33,669 nucleotides of DNA from Streptomyces hydrogenans (GTDB lineage Bacteria > Actinomycetota > Actinomycetes > Streptomycetales > Streptomycetaceae). The stretch lies in NCBI RefSeq assembly GCF_014656075.1, contig NZ_BNBS01000088.1, forward strand, positions 1 to 33,669. The letters are read 5' to 3'. The notes under the pieces are model-generated. The model worked only from the letters and a program-made list of their open reading frames with translations. It was not told the origin of the DNA and ran no database searches. The position numbers and the translations under genes are program-made. Shown here in pieces: positions 7,411-15,003 of the stretch; within the stretch, counting starts at the first letter, position 1; every line of letters begins with the position of its first letter.

Positions 7411-8049
7411 CTACTTCTCCTGCTTCTCGTCGACACCGGTAGCGGCGTCGCTCATGTTGTCCTTCTCGTCGGCTCCCAGCGAACCGGCGAGTTCCTGCAG
7501 TGCCGCCCAACGGATGTCGGTGGCGTCGTGGTGGTGGTCGGGGTGGTCGTTCAGGTTGAGTCCGCAGTCGGAACACAGACCCGCACAGTCCTCCCGGCAC
7601 ACCGGCTGCATCGGCAGAGCGAGCACCACGGCGTCACGCAGCACGGGTTCGAGGTCGAACATGCCGTCCTCGAGGGGGATCATGCTCTCGTCTTCATCGT
7701 CCTCGTCGTCCGCGACCGCTTTGACACGGCCCCGGTCGTCGGAGTCGGGGTACGAGAACATCTCCTGGAAGTCCGCGTCGAGCTCCAGCTCGACGGGCTC
7801 CAGACACCTTACGCACTCCCCCTCGGCCGATGCACGGGCGGTGCCTGTGACAAGCACCCCTTCCATGACCGACTCGAGTCGGAGCTCGATCTCCACCGGA
7901 GCGCCCTCGGGCACTCCGACGACCCCGGCGACGCCGAGATCGACGGGCGCGTCGACCGTACGGGAGATCCGCTGGAGGGCACCGGGACGCCGCCCCAGCT
8001 CGTGTGTGTCGAACACGAGGGGGTTGCGGTGGTCGAGGCGCGTGCTCAG
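7411..8049 (-). CDS. DUF177 (YceD-like) protein, probable CTG start
   Basis: YceD/DUF177 proteins are encoded beside rpmF and are linked to 23S rRNA or ribosome assembly in plants and bacteria. Seen here: LGRRPGALQR near the N-terminus, the core ECVRCLEPVELEL, an acidic loop, and the C-terminal cysteine cluster CREDCAGLCSDCG followed by a His/Asp-rich stretch. Two starts are possible. GTG at 8016 gives 201 residues but has no ribosome site and falls in what I recall as the conserved PLVFDT motif. CTG at 8049 gives 212 residues, is preceded by AGGAAG at a good distance, and adds STRLDHRNPL. No ATG, GTG or TTG lies between CTG and the upstream in-frame stop. I favour CTG; gene-calling programs would give 7411-8016. 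Confidence 0.9.
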   Translation of the reverse strand: MSTRLDHRNPLVFDTHELGRRPGALQRISRTVDAPVDLGVAGVVGVPEGAPVEIELRLESVMEGVLVTGTARASAEGECVRCLEPVELELDADFQEMFSYPDSDDRGRVKAVADDEDDEDESMIPLEDGMFDLEPVLRDAVVLALPMQPVCREDCAGLCSDCGLNLNDHPDHHHDATDIRWAALQELAGSLGADEKDNMSDAATGVDEKQEK

Positions 8050-8145
8050 GGTTCTTCCTGCTTTCGGATCGTTCGCGTCGCAAGTTCACGGGGGCTGCCG
8101 CTTGCGGGCAGCAGGGATCGCGGACATACACGCGACCGAAGAGCC

Positions 8146-8175
8146 AGGATACTGGACGCTTCGCCCAGGGCCCAA
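8146..8175 (-). promoter_or_regulatory. Candidate promoter of the DUF177-rpmF-rnc operon
   Basis: Minus-strand TTGGGC (8170-8175) and TATCCT (8146-8151) are separated by 18 nt, about 97 nt before the CTG start, in the gap after the SepIVA-like gene. Confidence 0.45.
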
Positions 8176-8189
8176 TCCGGCCCCGTGAG

Positions 8190-9224
8190 CTACTGCTGGC
8201 CCTGCTCGTAGCGGCGCAGCTGCTCCAGGTCGATCATGCCGGTGTCGAAGAAGCTGGTCTCGTCGAGCGCGGCCGGCTGCTGCTGGACCTGGGGCTGCTG
8301 CTGGTACCCGTACGGGTCCTGCTGCTGGTAGCCGTACGGGTCGGCCTGCTGGGGCTGCTGGTACGCGTACGGGTCCTGCTGCTGGTAGCCGTACGGGTCC
8401 ACCTGCTGGGGCTGCTGGTAGCCGTAGGGGTCCTGCTGGGCCGGGATCTGCGCGGCGACCGGGGCGGGGGCGGCGACCGGGGCGGCGGGCTCCGGGTCGG
8501 CCAGCTCCGCGAGGCCGGCGAGGTAGTCGGCGTCGCTGGTGTGCACCGACTGGCCGAGGCCGTCCTGGGCGGCCATGTGCTCGCCGAGGGCGTCGGTGGC
8601 GATCCGGCCGTGCAGCTTCTGCCGGCCGCGGCCGACGGCCTCCAGGGTCTTGGAGAGCACCGCCTCGAAGGCGCCCAGCTTGGCGTCCACGTACTCGTCG
8701 GCGCGGGCGATCAGCGTCTGCGGGTCCGCGCTGTACTCGGGGGCGTCCTCGTCGGCGTAGCCGTGCTCGTCCAGGCCGGGGCCGCGGCCGAGCAGCTTCT
8801 CGCGGCCGCGGTCGACGGAGCCGATGGTCTTGTTGAGGACGACCTCGAAGTTGGCGAGCTTGGAGTCGACGTACTCGTCGGCCTCGGCCCGGACCTCCTC
8901 GGCCTCCCGGCGGGCCTCGGAGAGGATCCGGTCGGCCTCCTCCTGGGACTGCCGGGCGATCTGGGTGTCGGAGACGATCGTGCCGCGCTCGGCGTGGGCG
9001 GCCTCGATGATCCGCTCGGCCTCCTGGCGGGCCTGCTCGACCATCTGCTCGCGGCCGCCGATGAGCTCCTGGGCCTGGGCGAGGGAGTTCGGCAGGGCGT
9101 CCCGCACCTCGGCGAGGAGGGCGAGCAGATCGGCGCGGTTGACCACGCAGGAGGCCGACATGGGCATCGAGCGGGCGCCTTGTACGGTCGCGACGATCTC
9201 GTCGAGCTTCTTCTGCACGTCCAC
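8190..9224 (-). CDS. SepIVA/DivIVA-like coiled-coil cell-division protein
   Basis: A 344-residue cytoplasmic coiled-coil protein, annotated in Streptomyces as DivIVA-like or cell-division initiation protein. By position (between rnc operon and coaD) it corresponds to mycobacterial SepIVA, which works in septation and envelope growth. The N-terminal region (MDVQKKLDEIV ... NRADLLALLAEVRDALP) leads into a charged coiled coil at about residues 50-147. A 33-residue unit beginning ADEYVD and ending GR occurs twice (115-147 and 175-207). The C-terminus is a low-complexity tail of DPYGYQQ-type repeats, then a conserved end (SFFDTGMIDLEQLRRYE). The GTG start has only a weak ribosome site. A scaffold role is inferred. 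Confidence 0.88.
   Translation of the reverse strand: MDVQKKLDEIVATVQGARSMPMSASCVVNRADLLALLAEVRDALPNSLAQAQELIGGREQMVEQARQEAERIIEAAHAERGTIVSDTQIARQSQEEADRILSEARREAEEVRAEADEYVDSKLANFEVVLNKTIGSVDRGREKLLGRGPGLDEHGYADEDAPEYSADPQTLIARADEYVDAKLGAFEAVLSKTLEAVGRGRQKLHGRIATDALGEHMAAQDGLGQSVHTSDADYLAGLAELADPEPAAPVAAPAPVAAQIPAQQDPYGYQQPQQVDPYGYQQQDPYAYQQPQQADPYGYQQQDPYGYQQQPQVQQQPAALDETSFFDTGMIDLEQLRRYEQGQQ
8270..8445 (-). repeat. In-frame PYGYQQ-coding repeats in the SepIVA-like gene
   Basis: Five tandem variants of DPYGYQQ (one reads DPYAYQQ), separated by QQ or PQQV/A, form a Gln/Pro/Tyr-rich disordered tail. Unit number is likely to vary between strains. Confidence 0.85.
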
Positions 9225-9259
9225 CGGGTGCTCGCCACTCTCTACAGCTGGATGGAGAC

Positions 9260-9295
9260 GGACGGGACGACTGTAAGGGCAGTCGTGGCCCGTCC
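9260..9295 (-). terminator. Hairpin between coaD and the SepIVA-like gene
   Basis: GGACGGGACGACTG (9260-9273) pairs with CAGTCGT and CCCGTCC (9280-9295), with a 2-nt GG bulge and 6-nt loop: 14 bp in total. It lies 40 nt past the coaD stop. Confidence 0.6.
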
Positions 9296-9334
9296 GACAC
9301 CAGGTGACGGAGCGTCAGCGGCGGTGGCCGCGCG

Positions 9335-9844
9335 TCACTTCCGGCGGAGCCGCTCGGTCAGCCGGCCGAGGACCGGCGCGGGCACCAGGTGGGAGACGTC
9401 GCCGCCCCAGGCCGCGACCTCCTTGACCAGGGAGGACGACAGGAAGCTGTACGTCGGGTTGGTGGGCACGAACAGCGTCTCGACGCCCGACAGGCCGATG
9501 TTCATCTGGGCCATCTGGAGCTCGTAGTCGAAGTCGCTGACCGCGCGCAGACCCTTGACGATGGCGGGGATGTCCCGCTGCTTGCAGAAGTCGACGAGCA
9601 GGCCGTGGAAGGACTCCACCTCGACGTTGCCGAAGTCGGCGGTGACCTCGCGGATCAGCTCGATCCGCTCGTCGACCGTGAACAGGCCCTGCTTGGACTG
9701 GTTGATCATCACCGCGACGTGCACGACGTCGTACAGCTTGGAGGCGCGGGCGATGATGTCGAGATGTCCGTTGGTGATGGGGTCGAACGACCCCGGGCAG
9801 ACGGCGCGGCGCACCCTGGTTCCCTCGCTCTCCGGTCCGGTCAT
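9335..9844 (-). CDS. coaD: Phosphopantetheine adenylyltransferase
   Basis: A 169-residue enzyme that transfers AMP from ATP to 4'-phosphopantetheine, giving dephospho-CoA, the penultimate step of CoA synthesis. The nucleotidyltransferase motif GSFDPITNGHLDII (about residues 18-31; T/HxGH = TNGH) is intact, as are KGLRAVSDFDYE and the ATP-binding SSSLVKE near the C-terminus. The N-terminus has about 8 residues more than most homologues before RRAVCPGSFDP. The ATG overlaps the rsmD stop codon (ATGA), so the two genes are probably translationally coupled. Confidence 0.97.
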   Translation of the reverse strand: MTGPESEGTRVRRAVCPGSFDPITNGHLDIIARASKLYDVVHVAVMINQSKQGLFTVDERIELIREVTADFGNVEVESFHGLLVDFCKQRDIPAIVKGLRAVSDFDYELQMAQMNIGLSGVETLFVPTNPTYSFLSSSLVKEVAAWGGDVSHLVPAPVLGRLTERLRRK

Positions 9845-10422
9845 CGTGCGTCTTCGCACGTAGAGGCGGCGCGACCGTACCAAAACGTTCCCTCGCCGTA
9901 GCGACGGGACCGCAGTGGTGCGAAGCCGTCCGGCCAGCCGAAGGAGCCGCCTCGGGTGCTGCGCTCCACGGTGACGACGGCATCCTCGCTCAGCCAGCCC
10001 CCCGAGCGCAGTGTGAGGAGGATCTCCCGCAGTTCGTCGTCCGGGACGGCGTAGGGCGGGTCGAGGAAGACCAGGTCGTACGGCTCCGCCGGGGCCGGTC
10101 CGGTGACGATCTGCTCGGCCTTGCCGGTCCGGGCCTCGGCGCCGGGCAGGCCGAGCGCGCGCACGTTCTCCCGGACGGTCCGGGAGGCGCGGGCGTCGGC
10201 CTCGACGAGCAGGGCGTGCACGGCGCCGCGCGAGAGCGCCTCCAGGCCGACGGCGCCGGAGCCGGCGTACAGGTCGGCGACCCGGGCCCCCTCGATGCCG
10301 TGGAGCGCCTCCCAGGTGGAGAAGAGGCCCTCGCGCGCCCGGTCGGAGGTGGGGCGGGTGCCGTTGCCCGGGGGCACGGCCAGGCGCCGTCCGCCGGCGG
10401 TGCCGGCGATCACGCGGGTCAT
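9841..10422 (-). CDS. rsmD: 16S rRNA (guanine(966)-N2)-methyltransferase
   Basis: A 193-residue SAM-dependent methyltransferase that modifies G966 of 16S rRNA. Motifs are MTRVIAGTAGGRRLAVPPG at the start, TRPTSDRAREGLF, the SAM site DLYAGSGAVGLEALSRGA and the catalytic LDPPY. The ATG starts the canonical N-terminus with GAGGA upstream. rsmD-coaD is a widely conserved pair; here the stop and start overlap. recG ends 68 nt upstream. Confidence 0.96.
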   Translation of the reverse strand: MTRVIAGTAGGRRLAVPPGNGTRPTSDRAREGLFSTWEALHGIEGARVADLYAGSGAVGLEALSRGAVHALLVEADARASRTVRENVRALGLPGAEARTGKAEQIVTGPAPAEPYDLVFLDPPYAVPDDELREILLTLRSGGWLSEDAVVTVERSTRGGSFGWPDGFAPLRSRRYGEGTFWYGRAASTCEDAR

Positions 10423-10490
10423 CGGAATCCTCGTCCTGCGTCGTCCAGTGCGTACGCCCCAGGATATGGCCGCACCGGCCGGGGGCTCGG

Positions 10491-12701
10491 TCAGCCCTTC
10501 TCCAGGTACTCCTCCCGCTCCTCGCTCAGCAGGGCGTCCAGGGCGGTACGCAGGCCCGGGTGGGCGCCGAGGTCCGGGTCGGCGAGGACGAGCGCGGTGG
10601 CCTCCTCGCGGGCGGCGGCGATGACCTCCTCGTCCTCGATGACGGCGAGGACCCGCAGGGAGGAGCGGACGCCGGACTGGGCCTGGCCGAGGACGTCGCC
10701 CTCGCGGCGCTGTTCGAGGTCGATGCGGGAGAGCTCGAAGCCGTCGAGGGTGGCGGCGACGGCGGCGAGGCGCTGCCGGGCCGGGCTCGCCTCGGGCATC
10801 TCGCTGACGAGCAGGCAGAGTCCGGGGGCGGAGCCGCGGCCGACCCGACCGCGGAGCTGGTGGAGCTGGGAGACGCCGAAGCGGTCGGCGTCCATGATCA
10901 CCATGGCGGTGGCGTTGGGCACGTTGACGCCGACCTCGATGACGGTGGTGGCGACGAGGACGTCGAGCTCGCCGGCGGCGAAGCGGCGCATGGCGTCGTC
11001 CTTGTCGTCGGGGTGCATGCGCCCGTGCAGGACGGCGATCCGGAGCCCGGCGAGGGGGCCCGCGCCGAGCTTCTCGGCGACGTCGAGGACGGCGAGCGGG
11101 GGCCGCTTCTCGGCCTCGTCCTCGGCGGAGGGCTTGCGCTTGCCGGCCTTCTTGTCGGCCGCCTGGTCGACGTCGTCGCCGATCCGGGGGCAGACGACGT
11201 ACGCCTGGTGGCCCTTCTCCACCTCCTCGCGGACCCGCTCCCAGGCCCTGGTGAGGAAGTGCGGCTTGTCGGCGGCGGGGACGACGTGGCTGGCGATCGG
11301 GGAACGGCCGGCCGGGAGCTGGTCGAGGACGGAGGTCTCCAGGTCGCCGAAGACGGTCATGGCGACGGTCCTGGGGATCGGGGTGGCGGTCATGACCAGC
11401 AGGTGCGGCGGCTGCTTGCCCTTGCTGCGGAGTGCGTCGCGCTGTTCGACGCCGAAGCGGTGCTGCTCGTCGACGACGACGAGGCCGAGGTCGTGGAACT
11501 TGACCTTGTCCTCGATGAGCGCGTGGGTGCCGATGACGATCCCGGCCTCGCCGGTCACCAGGTCCAGCAGGGCCTGCCGGCGGGCGGCGGTGCCCATGGA
11601 GCCGGTGAGCAGCACGACCTTGGTGGCCCGGTCGGCCCCGCCGAGCATCCCGCCCTCGGCCAGCTCGCCCATCATCTCGGTGACCGACCGGTGGTGCTGC
11701 TGGGCGAGCACCTCGGTCGGCGCGAGCATCGCGGCCTGCCCCCCGGCGTCGACGACGGCGAGCATGGCCCGCAGGGCGACCATGGTCTTTCCCGAGCCGA
11801 CCTCGCCCTGGAGGAGGCGGTGCATGGGGTGGGCGGTGGCGAGGTCGTCGAAGATCTCGCGGGAGACCTTGCGCTGGCCGTCGGTGAGGGTGAAGGGGAG
11901 CTTGGCGTCGAAGGCGGTGAGGATGCCGTCCTCGGCGGGGCGGCGGGGGACGGCGGAGAGCTGGGTGTCGGCGTGGCGGCGGCGGGCGAGGGCGACCTGG
12001 AGGACGAAGGCCTCGTCCCACTTGAGCCGTTCGCGGGCGGCGGCGACGTCGGCCTTGGTGCGGGGGCGGTGGACCAGGCGCAGGGCGTCGGGGAGTTCGG
12101 CGAGGCCGCGGCCCTCGCGCAGGGCGGGCGGGAGCGGGTCGACGGCGTCGGTGGCGCTGGGCAGGACGGCGTCGACGGCCTTGGCGATCTTCCAGGACTC
12201 CAGTTTGGTGGTGGCCGGGTAGATCGGGATGAGGGCGCCGGCCCAGGTGCCGACGGCCTCGCTGTCGGCGTCGCCGTGCAGCAGCTCGTAGGCGGGGTGG
12301 GCGAGCTGGAGGCGGCGGTTGAAGAGCGAGACCTTGCCGGAGAACATCGCGCGGGTGCCGGGCAGCAGGTCGTGGTGGGGCTTGTGGACGCCCTTGCCGA
12401 AGAAGACCAGCTGGAGCCGGCCGTAGCCGTCGGTGATGGTCACTTCGAGGCGCTGGCCGCGCCCCTTGGCGCCGTTGAAGGTGTGCACCCGGGCGTCGGA
12501 GACCTGGGCGACGACCGTGACGTGCTCGTCGAGCGGCAGGTCGGAGAGGGTGGTCAGCTCGCCCCGCTCCGCGTAGCGCCGGGGGTAGTGGTGGAGGAGG
12601 TCGCCGACCGTGTGCAGGTCGAGGGCCTCGGCCATGACCTTGGCGGTGGCGGGGCCGAGGGACTTCTTGAGGGGTTCGTCGAGCGCGGGCACGCGTCCCA
12701 T
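10491..12701 (-). CDS. recG: ATP-dependent DNA helicase RecG
   Basis: A 736-residue branch-migration helicase that remodels stalled forks and recombination intermediates. It has the N-terminal wedge/OB-fold region (LDLHTVGDLLHHYPRRY ... TVVAQVSD), Walker A GEVGSGKT near residue 300, the DEQH box (VVVDEQHRFGVEQR) near 410, ATPIPRT, and the C-terminal helicase part ending QLRGRVGRG ... EYLEKG. Length is normal for actinobacteria; a lysine/acid-rich insert (DKKAGKRKPSAEDEAEK) lies between motifs IV and V. ATG 12701 is chosen, but a GTG three codons in (VPALDEPLKK) is as plausible, since neither has a strong ribosome site. Confidence 0.97.
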   Translation of the reverse strand: MGRVPALDEPLKKSLGPATAKVMAEALDLHTVGDLLHHYPRRYAERGELTTLSDLPLDEHVTVVAQVSDARVHTFNGAKGRGQRLEVTITDGYGRLQLVFFGKGVHKPHHDLLPGTRAMFSGKVSLFNRRLQLAHPAYELLHGDADSEAVGTWAGALIPIYPATTKLESWKIAKAVDAVLPSATDAVDPLPPALREGRGLAELPDALRLVHRPRTKADVAAARERLKWDEAFVLQVALARRRHADTQLSAVPRRPAEDGILTAFDAKLPFTLTDGQRKVSREIFDDLATAHPMHRLLQGEVGSGKTMVALRAMLAVVDAGGQAAMLAPTEVLAQQHHRSVTEMMGELAEGGMLGGADRATKVVLLTGSMGTAARRQALLDLVTGEAGIVIGTHALIEDKVKFHDLGLVVVDEQHRFGVEQRDALRSKGKQPPHLLVMTATPIPRTVAMTVFGDLETSVLDQLPAGRSPIASHVVPAADKPHFLTRAWERVREEVEKGHQAYVVCPRIGDDVDQAADKKAGKRKPSAEDEAEKRPPLAVLDVAEKLGAGPLAGLRIAVLHGRMHPDDKDDAMRRFAAGELDVLVATTVIEVGVNVPNATAMVIMDADRFGVSQLHQLRGRVGRGSAPGLCLLVSEMPEASPARQRLAAVAATLDGFELSRIDLEQRREGDVLGQAQSGVRSSLRVLAVIEDEEVIAAAREEATALVLADPDLGAHPGLRTALDALLSEEREEYLEKG

Positions 12702-12735
12702 TGCACACCACGGGGCCGACAGTCGGCGCGACCCC

Positions 12736-12744
12736 TGTGGACAA
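12736..12744 (-). promoter_or_regulatory. DnaA-box-like TTGTCCACA upstream of recG
   Basis: The minus strand of the 60-bp recG/DAK gap contains TTGTCCACA, identical to the preferred Streptomyces DnaA box. It is a single copy, so this is no origin; chance is not excluded. Confidence 0.35.
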
Positions 12745-12761
12745 CGCTCCGGGCGGTCCGG

Positions 12762-14450
12762 CTACTCGACGCCGATGAGCAGCGGCGGGGCGCCCTCGCC
12801 CGCGTGGTAGGTGACGGTGTCGACGGCGAGGTAGCCGCGCCGGACGTGGGTCTCCAGGGTGGCGGCGAGCCCGGGCGGGGCGCTGTCGGCGACGACGAGG
12901 GTGACGAGTTCGCCGCCGGCCTGGAGCATCCGGTCGAGGACGGTGCGGGCGGTGTCGGTGAGGTCCTGGCCGATGACGGCGACGTCGCCCTCGATGAGGC
13001 CGAGGACGTCGCCGGCCTGGCAGACGCCGGCGCTGGTGAAGGACTGGCGCTCGGCGACGGCGAGTTCGGCGTAGCGGGTGGCGCCGGCCGCGGCGGTCAT
13101 GGCGACGACGTCCTCGTCGAAGCTGCGGTCGGGCTCGTGGACGGCGAGGGCGGCGATGCCCTGGACGGCGGCGCGGGTGGGGATGAGCGCGACCCGGATG
13201 CCCTCGGCGCGGGCCCGTTCGGCGGCGGTCGCGGCGGCGGCCCGCAGGTCGGTGTCGTTGGGCAGGAGGACCACCTCGCGCGCGTGGGCGCGGCGGACGG
13301 CGGCGAGGAGGTCGTCGCCGGCGGGCGGTTCGCCGGGCCGGGCCTGGACGGTGGTGGCGCCGGCCTCGGCGCAGAGTCCGGCGAGTCCTTCGCCGGGGAG
13401 GACGGCGACGACGGCCCGGTGGGCCCGTTCCCCGCGCGCGTGGGCGGGTGCCTCGTCCGCGCGGTGGGGTTCCGGGGCGGGGGCGGCGGCGAAGTGGGTG
13501 ACGCGGATCCGGTGCGGGCGGCCGGCCTCGATGCCGGCCTCGACGGCGGCGCCCGCGTCGTCGACGTGGACGTGGACGTTCCAGAGCCCGTCGCCGCCGA
13601 CGACGACGAGGGAGTCGCCGAGGGCGTCCAGCCGGGCCTTGAGGAGTTCGACGGCGGCGTCCCCGGCCTCCAGGAGGTACAGGACCTCGTAGCCGGGCCC
13701 CTCGCCGCCGGGCCCGCAGCTCTCCGTCGTACCGGCGGCGGCCGGGGCGGGGGCCGGGGACGGCGGGAGGGCTTCCGGAGCGGTGCCGGTCACCGTCTCC
13801 AGCAGCGCGCCGAGGACGGCCACCAGGCCCTGTCCCCCGGCGTCCACGACCCCGGCGGCGCCCAGCACGGCCAGCTGGCCCGGGGTGGCCTCCAGGGCCG
13901 TCCTGGCCCCCTCGTAGGCCCTCCTGGCCACGTCCGGGAGGGTCCCGCCGTCCCGGCAGCCGGTCGCGGCGGCGGCCGCGACGGTGAGGATGGTGCCCTC
14001 CTCGGGGTGGGCGACGGCCGCGCGGGCGGAGGAGGCGGCGGTGGCCAGGGCCCGGGCGAGGTGGTCGCCGTCGGCGCCCTCGGCGAGCACTCCGGCCATG
14101 CCGCGGAGCAGCTGGGACAGGATGGTGCCGGAGTTGCCGCGGGCTTCGAGGAGCGCGCCGTGGGCCATGGCCCGGACGGCGTCCGCGGTGTCGGGGGCCC
14201 GGTCGCCGGTGGCTCCGGGGGCGGCGAAGACGGCCTCGACGGCCCGGTGGGCGGCGTCGGCGGTCAGGTACAGGTTGGTGCCGGTGTCGCCGTCGGCGAC
14301 CGGGAAGACGTTGATGGCGTCGATCGCGGCCCGCTCGCGGCCGAGCGCCTCGGCCGTCCGCGCGCTCCAGGCCCGGACCGCCTCGGCGTCGAGGACGAGA
14401 CGCTCGTCACTCCGGACGGCGTGGTCGAAGGGCTGCGGGGCTCGCGACAA
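12762..14450 (-). CDS. DAK2-domain kinase-like protein (YloV/FakA family)
   Basis: A 562-residue protein with an N-terminal DhaL-type ATP-binding domain (AINVFPVADGDTGTNLYLT and ARGNSGTILSQLLRG), a middle region (GVVDAGGQGLVAVLGAL) and a C-terminal DegV-like/YloV domain. In Firmicutes this family includes FakA, which phosphorylates fatty acids bound to FakB; whether this actinobacterial protein does so is inference, as no FakB is visible. The start is TTG at 14450, because GAAGGAGG lies 7 nt upstream and the domain begins soon after; the open frame extends beyond but without such a site. M. tuberculosis, as I recall, has it as two ORFs (Rv2974c/Rv2975c); here it is intact. It sits upstream of recG with a 60-bp gap. 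Confidence 0.88.
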   Translation of the reverse strand: MSRAPQPFDHAVRSDERLVLDAEAVRAWSARTAEALGRERAAIDAINVFPVADGDTGTNLYLTADAAHRAVEAVFAAPGATGDRAPDTADAVRAMAHGALLEARGNSGTILSQLLRGMAGVLAEGADGDHLARALATAASSARAAVAHPEEGTILTVAAAAATGCRDGGTLPDVARRAYEGARTALEATPGQLAVLGAAGVVDAGGQGLVAVLGALLETVTGTAPEALPPSPAPAPAAAGTTESCGPGGEGPGYEVLYLLEAGDAAVELLKARLDALGDSLVVVGGDGLWNVHVHVDDAGAAVEAGIEAGRPHRIRVTHFAAAPAPEPHRADEAPAHARGERAHRAVVAVLPGEGLAGLCAEAGATTVQARPGEPPAGDDLLAAVRRAHAREVVLLPNDTDLRAAAATAAERARAEGIRVALIPTRAAVQGIAALAVHEPDRSFDEDVVAMTAAAGATRYAELAVAERQSFTSAGVCQAGDVLGLIEGDVAVIGQDLTDTARTVLDRMLQAGGELVTLVVADSAPPGLAATLETHVRRGYLAVDTVTYHAGEGAPPLLIGVE

Positions 14451-14545
14451 CGGGGGTCCTCCTTCGGCGGTGCAGCTCACCGCAGGGTAGACCGGGGCCT
14501 CCGGGACCCGGGGGCCGGGACGGGGGTGGGCCGGACCGTGGTAGT

Positions 14546-14575
14546 TTCGTTCCACCGGAGCGGTCGTTGTATGCT
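14546..14575 (+). promoter_or_regulatory. Candidate promoter of rpmB
   Basis: TTCGTT (14546-14551) and TATGCT (14570-14575) are separated by 18 nt, about 107 nt before the rpmB GTG in the divergent DAK/rpmB gap. Confidence 0.45.
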
Positions 14576-14681
14576 GCTTCGGTTGCCCGGCACTCGTCGG
14601 GCCATCCCCGGCAAGCCACTTCAGACTCCTGATTCCGGTGCGCCGGATCTCACTGTAAATCTGAAGTCTTTGGAGTGACCC

Positions 14682-14867
14682 GTGGCTGCCAACTGCGACG
14701 TCTGCGGCAAGGGGCCGGGCTTCGGCAACAACATTTCGCACTCGCACCGCCGTACGTCTCGTCGCTGGAACCCGAACATCCAGCGTGTGCGTGCCGTGGT
14801 CGGTCGGACGCCGAAGCGGCTCAACGTCTGCACCTCGTGCATCAAGGCCGGCAAGGTCTCGCGCTAA
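14682..14867 (+). CDS. rpmB: 50S ribosomal protein L28, zinc-binding type
   Basis: A 61-residue L28. The GTG start gives (M)AANCDVCGKGPGFGNNISHSHRRTSRRWNPN, the typical N-terminus, with TGGAG 6-7 nt upstream. CDVC and CTSC pairs mark the zinc-ribbon (C+) form; Streptomyces often keeps a second, zinc-free, Zur-controlled copy elsewhere. It is divergent from the DAK gene and closed by a strong terminator. Confidence 0.98.
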   Translation: MAANCDVCGKGPGFGNNISHSHRRTSRRWNPNIQRVRAVVGRTPKRLNVCTSCIKAGKVSR

Positions 14868-14909
14868 TCGCGACGTTTCAGTCGTAGCGCAGCCCCTGCG
14901 GTTGCCTTG

Positions 14910-14942
14910 AAAGGCCGGTTCACCTCGGTGAACCGGCCTTTT
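14910..14942 (+). terminator. Intrinsic terminator of rpmB
   Basis: AAAGGCCGGTTCAC (14910-14923) pairs perfectly over 14 bp with GTGAACCGGCCTTT around a CTCG loop; the 3' arm ends in TTTT. It is 43 nt after the rpmB stop. Confidence 0.85.
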
Positions 14943-14956
14943 GCCTTGCCTGCGTG

Positions 14957-14999
14957 ACGAAGGGCGGATCCGGCCTCGGGGGCCGGACCCGCCCTTCGT
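14957..14999 (-). terminator. Terminator of thiLD
   Basis: 19-bp arms (14957-14975 and 14981-14999, one mismatch that becomes a wobble) with a 5-nt loop, just past the thiD stop. With the rpmB terminator it insulates two converging transcripts. Confidence 0.7.
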
Positions 15000-15003
15000 C
15001 GTG

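Noticed and set aside
10560..14678. 4.1-kb plus-strand open frame across recG and the DAK gene
   Set aside because: A shadow frame caused by high G+C; both minus-strand genes have full motif sets.
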